From positions 1,674,001 to 1,738,000 of the forward strand of contig JAFEVB010000022.1 in assembly GCA_032629725.1 (NCBI GenBank): a stretch of DNA of 64,000 nt, read 5' to 3'. Positions 33,582 to 43,801 of the stretch are shown here, one piece after another. The translations under genes were made by a program, and so were the position numbers. The stretch's first letter is position 1; the number at the start of each line of letters is the position of its first letter. This DNA is from Gremmenia infestans. Taxonomy: Eukaryota > Ascomycota > Leotiomycetes > Helotiales > Hamatocanthoscyphaceae. The notes beneath the pieces are model-generated. The model was not told the origin of the DNA and searched no databases. It saw only the letters and a list, made by a program, of their open reading frames with translations.

Positions 33582-36500
33582 GTTCAGCGTTGTGACGGTC
33601 CTAGACCATAGATACAATACAGCGACGTCACACTTTTGGGATACGTACAGTAAAGTGGTGTGAATGTTCGAGTGACTTGACAGTAACTATCCACTTGACA
33701 GCAACTTCTCCACCCCTGCCATCCAACCCCACACAATTCATGAAACTACATGATTCCCATCTCCCGTAAGTTCAGGAAAGTTATAAGTAAACCGGAAAGC
33801 AGATCATCTAGCAAGATCCCGACACCTCTCAACGCTCCATTCGCCTTTTCCTTTTCTGGACATCAAAATTCTAGCCACGTAAAACCTCTAGACCGCACTA
33901 GCATTTATATACCCCAAAGTAACGCATCACAACACAACACAGCCAGGACGACATTCACTTTGAGCTAAGTGTTGCTTGCACGTTCATTAGGTTTCATTTT
34001 TGTTATCATATAAAAATAGCTTCGCTACTAGCACATGCTTTCTTTCCGCAGAACACCTTGGCATCAAGGAAAATGGAAGAATATTTGCTTGGATACAAAT
34101 ATCACCCTACACCACACACCAAGAGTGCCTACCTTATCCTTGGACATCAAAAATTTTTCAACTTAAACTCAAAGCGAGGAACCAGAACCCATATCCTGCT
34201 TCCGCGAAAAATGACAACAATGCATCACTTGACAGCAACTGTAGTTTCCGACGTAGGCTACTGAACCTGATCAAGGGAATGAATAGAATGAGCTGCAAAA
34301 AATCCTTTTACTTTCCTGTACAATATAGTGCGTATAAAATGCAGATGCAGAAGACTGGGACACGTAGTTATAGATCGTTGTGTGGAAGCTGCATGACCAA
34401 GAATCCAAGAAATCCTCAACTTCATCTCACTTTTCTAGTAGACGAACGAACTTCTCCCAGACCCAGAGATAATCAGGTCTTCCTCGCCCTCTCAACACCA
34501 ATGCACCAGCTCGCAGAGCCAGCCATTGGTCCAAGACCTAGGAATCCAAAACAAGTCCTTCGAGCTAGCTAACGTAGCTTCATCATATTTCGTCCGCTGG
34601 GGATTTCGAACGTGCAATTAAATCCCCATCTACGACACGCGCAGCACTATCCGGCAAATGATCAAACGCCCTCCATGGAAAAGACAACACGAAGCCCGAG
34701 AACGATATTTAAGGCCAATTCAAGAAAGACGGAACCCTAAATCTACACACGCAGGTGCAGTTTCTGACGGATACTGGGGGCAGGGGGGAAGTGTTTATAT
34801 CAATTTCCTATAAGCAAGCGAGGCATTCCTCACTGGTGTTATCAACGCCGGTGACTGAACAACCTGGAATGAAAGCAAATGACTAACTGACGGTGTAGAA
34901 TATTCTGACAGCAAGCAATTCCTGAATTGACCGAATGCTAATGGGAAGGAGCTCACTGGAATAGATGGGTGTAGATCCGGACTCCTTTGCAGCTCGTACG
35001 AGGACATTGTAAATGGCAAATTGGAGAGAAAGGGGACCGCGGCGGATTAAGAAACTAGCTGCGAGAGATGTATAGGTCCAATAGTGGAGGGAGGGCTCAG
35101 TAGTCAGTCTCCACTATAAATGAAATGGGAATGAGAGATTGCTGCAAGATGGATGTGAATAGATAGGAGAACGCTACAGTATATGATTTCGGAGAAAGGA
35201 TTTTCATTTTGAGGAGCTTGTAATTATAGACAAATCAAGATTAGATAATGAACTGACTAAGCTCTAGACATTAGCAAAAGCAAACAGCAAAAGCAACACG
35301 CGTTCTTAAAGCTTGTTCTTGAAAGATGCATACTTGAATTAGATCCCCGCAACTCCACACCGCCATCCAGAACCCAGTTCGTATCGTTAAGATACTGTAG
35401 TGGATAGATGAGTAAATTAAAGTGGAATAGAAAGCATTTTCTCAGAAGGACAAATCCGCCGAAAAGACTGAATGAAGCAAGGTAGGACTTATATGTTACA
35501 GCTACAAATACAATACAGCACGTACATGATCCTCACCACAAACGGAAACAGATATTGGATAGGCACTATTGTCATTGCGTCGTTCGGCAGACTGCACTTT
35601 ACCTCATCTTCTTTTTGCGGCCGTTGTATCCCCTCCACGCTTTCAAGTGACCCCAGGAGCAAAGTACAGACTGAACGAAATAACAAGTCTTGTGAACAAG
35701 GAACAGAACGACATGACAGCAGAGGAATCTTTGACATCAATATTTTCCTGTCTAGCGTTTAGTAACCTCTTTTGGGGCAAAAACAACAAAAACAAGAAGA
35801 GTGCTAGTACAGTACCGCCGTGATGATAATCTTTCCTGAAACTTGTAAGATCTTATATATGTAGAGCGGGGAAATCGACTACAATTATCAATATATGGAA
35901 TGCAAGGCTTGGGTTTGCTTCAAGACCCGAGGAGCTGAAACTGGACTTTGGATACCAACCCGGAAGATAGGACGCAGCCAGGGCAGGCCACCGAGAATTT
36001 TCAGATCGTTCTGATCGAGGACGGAAAGAGCGAGCGAGCTGGTGGGTTGAGAAGAAATGACTTGGCGCTGTTTACTATCGCGTTGACGATATGAGCCTGT
36101 CTGTGGGGCAGAGCTTCTTATATTATATCCACAGAGGATGGAAAGGAAGCAGCGTATCTATTAAGTTTACTGCCCTGATATTAAGCCGAATTCGTGCAGG
36201 CTGATTTCGATTCTACAACTTGGTTTATACTTTATACTTTATACTTTGCAAACCGCAAGTCAACATCTCGGTATGTGCTCTTGCTGTCTCGGTCTAGCAT
36301 AACCTTTGGTAGGCTTTTGATGAAGCTGAATCGATGGGTTTCATACCCCTACTCCTCTTCTCCTTACCCGGCTCCTGATATCTCAACTCAACATATGCAT
36401 CCAAAATCCGAATAGCTTCGAAACCATGATTTTGATGCACTAGGTATACGTTCAACCGAGCTCGCTCCTCACTCAAACCATGCATGTCCTTAGAATGCAG

Positions 36501-37865
36501 GTTCGGTGAAAAGAGCTTTGCTTTCCATATGCCTCCTGAATTGGTATTTGAATACTTTGTTAATTCGTTCCATTTCGTTTTCCACATACAAAGTACGTTG
36601 CTAACTTCAAAGCTTTCGGGATGTGAATCTAATCGTCCCTTCATATGCCCCGCCTCGGGATATCGACCCCCCTATTTGATCGAATCGTGTCTAGCTCGTT
36701 TCTTTACCTTCGGCTTTGAGAGTTTGCAATGGATGAATTGAAGCTTACGAACTAAGTCTCCCGCGGGCATCGTCGACAGCTATGGCATGAGAGTATTTGT
36801 GCTCTCGTAATAGAGATTGGATAATTGCTCTGCTGTTACAGCAGCGGATGTAAGTGAGGGGATGCGGAAGTCCTAGCGTCCGTCGTGGTCAAGCGTACTT
36901 TCGTGGGTATTATGAACCCCTTCAAAAGGGGGGAGACGAGGTAGAGAGACGCGGGGACGTGGAGAGATGTGAGAGCGAGGATATGGCGAGGCAGGATGGA
37001 GTAATTTGTTCGCGGCGTTGGTGTTGATGTTGATGTTAGGTGCGTGTTATAACTCCTACTTGATTATCCTTCAAATCTTTTCCATCAAATGCCTACCATA
37101 CTGACTCGAATCACTCTAGTTGCTTGATTGAACTCAAGGAAAACGGATCTGGCGTACTGCCCTTTAGCAGAAGCTCAAAGAACCGATTTTCCCTCACAGG
37201 CTGGATGGAGCTTCAAAGGTACAGTATATAACTGTGGAAATGTCCCACAGTATTTGCATGAAATATTCAAGATACAGAGACTTAGATGCTGGGGGCATTT
37301 CTATTTCCTGTAAATTCTACGCTTGTTTATTAGTCGTTTGTGGAAGAAGTGCATGCATATGCATGTAGCACGTAAAGCTTTGCTCGAAATCAGCTACTGT
37401 ACTTCACCCGGCATCACTGAGGCAGATACCGTGCTGTTTATATCGCAGTTAGGTATCGGAACGGGATAGATACTGGATTGTTTATCGAAGTACTGTATAT
37501 GCCTCACGATCCGTGGATGATTCTCGTGTTCGATTCTCAGGCAAGTTAATAACCACGGTGACAGATCGAAAAGAAGGGGAAATGCAACGCGCATCGTTAT
37601 GGGATTGAGATGGATGGATGCTGGATGCCGTTGTGAGGCGTATTCTACGATGGTTGTAGGAGTATCTTTTATAATGCGCGATGTAGAATCCAAAGTGTGC
37701 TTGATGCTTTCTAAGGAAAATGTTAGAATATGATGCGTGAAAGAGATCTGTTGGTTCATAAGAAGGTCAACAGGTTATAAGTAGAGGTGGAGCTGGAGGC
37801 AGCCTTAATGCTAGCCTTACATTAGGGCTGGGCGGTGTGGGATATAAGATAAAATAAACCAAACC

Positions 37866-37970
37866 ATATCGCCTTCGGGCATTTGGTCAATTTGAAACGA
37901 TACAGAGAAGATTAGCATGGCCCCTGCACTAAGGATGACACGCTCAATCAAAGAGAAGCTACCAATTTTT
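37866..37970 (+). ncRNA. U6: U6 spliceosomal snRNA
   Basis: The full conserved U6 core is present: CATTTGGTCAATTTGAAA, the ACAGAGA box (37901-37907), GATTAGCATGGCCCCTGC, AAGGATGACAC and AGAGAAGCTACC, ending in a T run (from 37965) that serves as the Pol III terminator. The 5' stem CGCCTTCGGGC precedes it. A TATA-like TATAAG lies about 24 nt upstream (37843), as expected for a U6 promoter. The RNA forms the catalytic centre of the spliceosome with U2. No intron is seen, unlike the fission-yeast gene. The exact 5' end is uncertain by a few bases. Confidence 0.95.
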
Positions 37971-39420
37971 TTGTATTTCTTTCATGTGGTTTAGTGGTTA
38001 TGCCTTTTTTCTTCGAATCTTTTAGCATTTTCATTTTGCATGCATTCTTTTTTTGCCATTCTCGTGAAGCATTGCATTTCAACAAAATGTTAAGCGACAA
38101 TTAAGCGAGCGGACTTCTGTTATTCCCGCCGCGGCGGCGCAGCTTGCGAAAATGGAATGACATGTGAGAATTTATGTTAGCATTATACCGGGCCGTGCAA
38201 GTCAACCAATGATGATGGGGCCTTGGGCTTATCAGTCTCGAGATGCACCCCGAAAGCAGTCTTTTGGTGGTCCAGGCTTTGCACTGCGGGGTTTTATTTC
38301 TGCTGAGGATGAGGCTCGAGAAGTGGATGAGATGGAGACAGGAGGAGTAGGTTAATTGGTTGCTGACTGCTGACTGCTTGAATATTCTATGTAATCGATA
38401 TTAATTTAGGATGAGGAAGTGTTCACGATATCGTAGAAGTAGTGGTGGTTCTCTTCTGGATTTCCTTTTTCATTGCTTCTACAGTACTGTAGGATGAAGG
38501 ATGAAGATAACGATAAGGGTAATTTTGTGCTTCCCAGACGCTTCTCAGACATCCTTCATAAAAGGATTTATTTATGCTTTGCTGAGCCCCTTTCGATGGC
38601 TGCAGGGGGTCGGACATTAGGCTTGGGCTTGGGCTTGTGCTTGGCTTGGGTAGCGCTGCGACTTATTTGGTGTGGGTGAGTCACAGTCAGTGTGCATGAA
38701 TCGTGTCCACTTGTTTTCATGTCCCTCGCTCAGCCTTCTCACAATTTGATGTACCTCTCTGTATGCACAAATCTTAAATAGATTCTGGTGTATCGCATTT
38801 GTCGCAAGGCTCGGGAGTTGGAGTGAAACAGAACATGGAGTACAGTATGCTCGTGAAGAGAACAAATTGTTCAGCTGCGAAGATGCGAAGATGAGGGAAA
38901 ATGGGTAATATAGAGTTTTCATGACTTGCTGTGAATGTGAATGTACGTAGGTGGTAGATCGGAAGTGCAATTTCCTGACATGCCATGCCCATCCTCTCTT
39001 TTTATTCACCGTGCCGTTGGAAAGGAAAGGGAAGGCGGGTGGGTAGGCAACAAACAAGCTGGCCGTCGCAATCCATCATCATTGCATTCCAACCCCAACT
39101 TAAAAAGAATCAGCGACGATGAGGCTCACGATGGAGTAAGACAAGCGCCTCTACTACTTTGTACCTTGTACCTTATCTTTTACTCCGTACTTCGTATCTT
39201 CTCCTGAAGTGTACTGTAATCGTAATTATCCCAAGATACCCTCCTAGTATGATGGCCGTGCACGATAGACAAAACTACACTACCATGTACGCCCGGTCGC
39301 GTCTTCTCCTATTTTCTGTTTTTTTCTCGTTGCGACCGGTTTCAGAAGGGGCGGACCCACAATCTTCTTCCCGCTAATTGGGTCCAGATGGCGCGCTAAC
39401 AGGCCCCGGTCCCCAAAAAG
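37971..39420. other. intergenic region between U6 and the TBP promoter
   Basis: No gene recognised. It contains C/G-rich spots and CTTGGG repeats near 38620-38650, and an inverted repeat CCGGTCGCG ... TGCGACCGG at about 39293-39341. Confidence 0.5.
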
Positions 39421-39465
39421 GAGTGGCGCGAACGCCACTCTCTGTCCACTCGGCAGTATATAAAG
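39421..39465 (+). promoter_or_regulatory. TBP core promoter: perfect hairpin followed by TATA box
   Basis: GAGTGGCG-CGAA-CGCCACTC (39421-39440) is a perfect 8-bp inverted repeat. It is followed 16 bp later by TATATAAAG (39457-39465), a near-ideal TATA box. The TBP start codon is about 670 bp downstream, implying a long 5' leader. Assignment to TBP is by position. Confidence 0.55.
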
Positions 39466-40136
39466 GTCGCTCCTCCCCCAGGAATATTTTGGAAGCCTTC
39501 TCGCGTAATTGGGTCTAATCTTCATTCACGCATCAAACATCGCCCTCCGCCTCGACTCGACTCAATCCACATCTCCATCTCCAATCCACCCCACCAACCA
39601 CCCTTTCTCCTCACCATTTTCTCTGCAATACAGCGCACAGATCACAGTGCCTCTGTATCACTACATTCATTCAGCAGGTGAAGAAACGCGCGCACAAAAG
39701 ACCTATTTCCATTTCCGATCCGTTTGCGGTCGGCTTTGTTTGTCTCTTTGCGACAGGTTCGGCCTTCAGCTTTGGAACAGCGTCGCATTCGATTGCGTCC
39801 CGTACCCCTCCATAGTACCATATCGCATCACATCCTTCCTATTCTTGTCATCGGCGGTCAATAAATCGATCCATCGATAGCAAAGCAGATACTGTAGGGG
39901 AGACATTGAATTGTTTATCTCCCACATAACGGTACGATCGCCTTCCCTCTCTTCGGCAAACAAGTATAAGAAGCCAAATCTTGACACCCTCGCCACCATC
40001 CTCTCTACACCTCGTTTTCGAGTCGCGCACAAATCATCTGAAAGCCTCAGCCTCATCGCGCACCATCTGACATTCAGCCTTGCAGACTGCTCCTCATATC
40101 TCGACTCTCTTTCTAGAAGCACACACTTCTTTCAAG
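39466..40136 (+). other. probable long 5' leader of TBP
   Basis: A pyrimidine-rich, C-rich stretch between the TATA box and the TBP ATG with several short upstream open frames. A leader intron is possible but not defined. Confidence 0.45.
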
Positions 40137-41083
40137 ATGGATCAAATCCAAACACACCCGTCCAATGCCGCCCAGGCCAAGACCTTCATCGCTCCCGGCT
40201 CGCTGTCGTTCCCAGGTGGTGCTGGCGAACTGACCCCACCCTCATCAGAGGCGGACAAGCAAAATGGACAGAAGATGAACGTTGGTCAACCGCAGGTTGC
40301 TCAAGGCCATGTAGGCAACGGGGTGGCTCCCGCGACACCTGCTGCGACACCAGGCACAACGGCGCAGACGGGTGTGAGTGGTATCGTTCCTACTTTGCAG
40401 TATGTATTACCCTGAAGCCTCATCTCAAATACATGAGGCTTATCTCGCATGTGAAGAAACATCGTTGCCACGGTCAATCTCGATTGCCGTTTGGACCTCA
40501 AGACGATCGCCCTGCATGCAAGGAACGCTGAATATAACCCAAAGGTACTTGCTGACTCTAGGCGCTTGCTATAACCCGTTTGTTCTTGCTAACCCTCCCA
40601 GCGTTTCGCCGCTGTTATCATGCGCATTCGTGAGCCCAAGACTACTGCTTTGATTTTCGCATCAGGCAAGATGGTCGTTACTGGAGCAAAGTCAGAGGAC
40701 GACTCGAAGCTAGCATCACGAAAGTATGCGCGCATTATCCAAAAGCTCGGCTTCAATGCAAAGTTCACGGACTTCAAGATCCAAAACATTGTCGGCTCCT
40801 GCGACATCAAGTTCCCTATCCGTTTGGAAGGCCTTGCTTCGCGCCATCACAATTTCAGCTCTTACGAGCCTGAATTGTTCCCTGGTCTGATCTACCGTAT
40901 GATCAAGCCCAAGATCGTCCTCCTCATCTTCGTCTCTGGCAAAATTGTCTTGACTGGTGCGAAGGTCCGGGAAGAGATCTACCAGGCCTTTGAAATGATC
41001 TACCCGGTGCTTCAGGGTATGTTCTTCGGCTTTGTTGTCGTCGCGCATTTACTAATCTCCTCGCAGATTTCAAGAAAATCTGA
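40137..41083 (+). CDS. SPT15: TATA-box-binding protein (TBP)
   Basis: A 260-residue general transcription factor in four exons (40137-40399, 40457-40544, 40602-41016, 41067-41083). The N-terminal 85 residues are low-complexity (Pro/Ala/Gly/Thr). The C-terminal saddle consists of two repeats, beginning NIVATVNLDCRLDLK and NIVGSCDIKFPIRLEG, each with a SGK(I/M)V.TGAK strand. It binds the TATA element in Pol I, II and III initiation. The last exon is tiny, 17 nt encoding DFKKI and the stop. The start is the Met of MDQIQTH, within the context CAAGATGG. Confidence 0.97.
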
Positions 41084-41896
41084 TTGGCTCTGCCGATCGC
41101 ATCGCGGTCTAATCATTCAACCTCTACCGTCGATGTACCAATACCTCAACCGCACCCATCACCCAACTTGTACAAGTATATCTGCGATTTCACGAGTTCC
41201 ACGACCTTTTCCCAAAAATAAGCATTTGGCGATGGACCCCCCCTGGCCGACTTGACATCTCTTTGGTCAAGCGGTAGTCATCATCTGCTTCCCGATTGTC
41301 ATTTTGCATTGCACCGGCGTTAAAAGGAAGGAGTCGAGAAGGGGACTCTCAACATTTGGTCTTTTAGCATGCGTCACCTTGTTTTCCCGAAGAACATAGA
41401 TTGCACAACCACCCTTACACATTTCGGCGATGGCATGTGCGCAGGTCGAAGATGCCGTCTTAATTGCTTTTCTTCTGACCCTTACACGAAAGAAAGTGTT
41501 AATTTGCTCGCGGTGTTCTCGCGCTTTCTCGCGCGCACTAAGGAGAGCACTAGTCGAGACTGACACAAAGGCAGCTGAAGATGGACGTTTGGAAGTCTTG
41601 CTGGCCTATCAAATAATAATTTCGTGGTGATCGCTCCATTCGCTTTCGCACTTTCAAGATACCTGACTGAGATAATGGAGTGGGATCTTCCTGCTACACT
41701 GTCGAGACTGGTCGTCGGCGATTGGGCTGTCACGAATTCGCTCTAGGAGTGGTCTCACCATACCAATAGAACAATTCTATCACGATATAAATACTCGCTG
41801 TCTTGTCTATATGTGATGTTCTATGTGACAATGCCTCGTCTCCATTTATACAATATAAGCTTTTCTTCACTTATTAACCCTGCATACGCCCGCCCT
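41084..41896. other. TBP 3' flank and convergent intergenic DNA
   Basis: No gene recognised between the TBP stop and the stop of the convergent flavoenzyme. Small open frames at about 41267-41566 lack family features. Confidence 0.5.
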
Positions 41897-43316
41897 CTAC
41901 AACTTACTCCCCTTCCCCATCTCCACATCCAACACCATGCCCATCTTCCCCCCTCTACTCCCATCCTCCGTCACCACATTCTCAACCCCCTCATCCCTCC
42001 AGCCCCACTTCCCCCTAAACTCCACCGGACACCTCCCCTCAATCGTATCCACGATCTTCTCGCCTATCACGGGCAGGAACTTATATCCATGTCCCGACCC
42101 GCCTGTCGCGAGAAACAATCCCCCGTGCACCGGGTGATGCGTGATCAGGAAATCCCCGTCGGGCGTATCGGTGTACCAGCATATTTTCGATGCGGTGAAG
42201 GGGCGGTCGGCGAGTGCGGGGATCATTTCGCCGAGGGCCTGGCGGCAGGCGAGCTCGCCTTCGGGGGGGACGCGGAGGGTTGGGGTGTCGTGCGTTGTGT
42301 GGGGGGTGCTGACGGTGGTTTGTTTGTGTAGCATTTGTTGTTGTGTAGGGGTAGAGGTAGAGGTAGGGATGGGAAGGGAGATGGAGGAGGGGTTTGTATA
42401 GCCGTAGCCGTGGCGCGCGACTTTTAAGATGCGGTTCCGCGGTGGGATTATAAACATTCCGGTGCTCATGTTTAGGAGCACGGGCATGCTGCCTAGGTCT
42501 TCTTGCTCGGCTGCCGTTAGGGGGAGATAGCAGAGTACTTGTCCGGTTGCTTGGGCGCGGCCGCGGAGGTCGATTAGGGAGGGTGTCCAGGCGCCGAGGG
42601 CGGCTATGGTGAGGTCTGCGGAGATGGGGGGGCCGGATGCGAAGTTGGCACCGAGGACGCGGGGGGGTGTGGAGGAGGTGGAGGAGGAGGAGTAGATGAG
42701 CGAAGTAACGGTGCGTGTAAGAAACGTCACTCGCCTCGTCTCCTCAACCAAGCGCCTCAGAATCCTCATCCCGGCCTCTGCGTCCGCCCACCCGCTCCGG
42801 TGGTTCACATATCCCCAATCACCACTCCCGCCCCCCGTCCCGACAGCCTGCTCAATCTCCTGCCTCCCGCGCAACTCCTCCACGTCTCCAGGGTTCGGGA
42901 GCAGGGATTTCACGTTGGCGAAACTGTCGCGAACGTAGGGCAGTCCGTTGCTGTTTTCGTTGGCGACGAGAACGAGTCCGCTCTCGCTGTAGGCGGCGGA
43001 GAAGGGGGAGGTGGGGGAGCGCCAGAGGGATTGCGCGGTTGAGGCGAGGGCTGCGTAGGGGGGGGAGGCATAGTCGGGGCGGATTATGCGGGAGGTGTCT
43101 ATGGAGGAACCGCTGTGGATGGGTTAGCTGTTTGTTTTGCAAAGAAAGGGGATGAGATGGGGTGACGAACTCGGGAGCAGGGAAGACAGAGCGGTCGACT
43201 ACTGTGATCTTTGAGTCTTTGAAGGCTGGACGTTGGGCGAGTGCTAGTGCTGTACTCAGACCGAAGACGCCGGAGCCTAGGATTAGGATTTCTTTGGGGG
43301 GAGGAAGGACTGTCAT
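41897..43316 (-). CDS. sarcosine-oxidase/fructosyl-amine-oxidase-type FAD enzyme
   Basis: A 453-residue flavoprotein of the DAO/MSOX family in two exons (43316-43171, 43112-41897); the intron begins GTTCGT and its removal gives PAPDGSSIDTSRI. The dinucleotide-binding motif LGSGVFGLS is at the N-terminus. The Cys in KICWYTDTPDG, near the C-terminus, is where this family links FAD covalently. GGSGHGYKFLP completes the FAD site. Such enzymes oxidise N-methyl or glycated amino acids with O2, often in peroxisomes; the C-terminus here (GSKL) resembles a PTS1 peroxisomal signal. Codon use is very G/C-rich compared with neighbours. Confidence 0.92.
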
Positions 43317-43801
43317 TACTGCTGGCAACTGTATGAACAGAGCATGGGCAGCTTGATGTTAGTAGGTAAGTACGGAGGGCTAGCTTCAGCCTTCAAGAGT
43401 GGAATGTTGAAGTACAATACGAAGTTTGGAAGAATTGCTTCAAAGTAGAGAGAGGGTATTTGGAGTAAGGAAAGAAGAGCTGTGTATATACATATATATA
43501 TCCACGTAGAAATAGAAAGTCATAAGAAAAGAAGGACTGGACGTTACCATGAGCTCAGTATGGAATACTTCGTAGCGGGGTGAATAGTGACCCTAAGTGG
43601 GCCCATACTTGCAGTTGAAGGGCGCTTGTTGTAGCTTAAATTTCCATGTCATTGATGACAGGGTTTTGACGCGGAATTCAAGCGCGACTTCAGCCTCAAA
43701 CACAAACACGACATATTCTGCACGACTACGCCTACTTCTACCTTCCCTGCCGCTATTCCGTTCCAACTAAAGCAAGCAAGCACTCAAGATAATGTAACAG
43801 A
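43317..43801. promoter_or_regulatory. divergent promoter, flavoenzyme / U2SURP-like gene
   Basis: 485 bp of non-coding DNA between divergent housekeeping genes, with a short TATA-like AT repeat near 43488. No secure site. Confidence 0.45.

Larger units (their letters stand above)
31985..37865. other. gene-poor region of about 5.9 kb
   Basis: No open frame here shows family features. Seen instead: imperfect repeats built on ATTGCAAAYGTCAT and GCCGATATGCAAC (about 32660-33070), the second copy of the dispersed repeat (33487-33581), and a short TTTATAC tandem repeat near 36225-36250. An open frame at 34000-34572 lacks an ATG and is probably spurious. It may include unannotated untranslated RNA. 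Confidence 0.5.

Noticed and set aside
34000..34572. 190-codon open frame in the gene-poor region
   Set aside because: It begins without an ATG, has no domain-like features, and its composition looks like untranslated sequence rather than coding.
39509..39880. 123-codon frame upstream of TBP
   Set aside because: It lies in the C-rich leader between the TATA box and the TBP ATG and has simple pyrimidine-rich composition; at most an upstream open frame.
41255..41330. TTGGTCAAGCGGTAGTCATC...TTCCCGATTGTC resembling a tRNA D-arm
   Set aside because: No matching acceptor stem, anticodon arm or T-arm with GGTTCGAATCC can be assembled; it is part of the TBP 3' flank.
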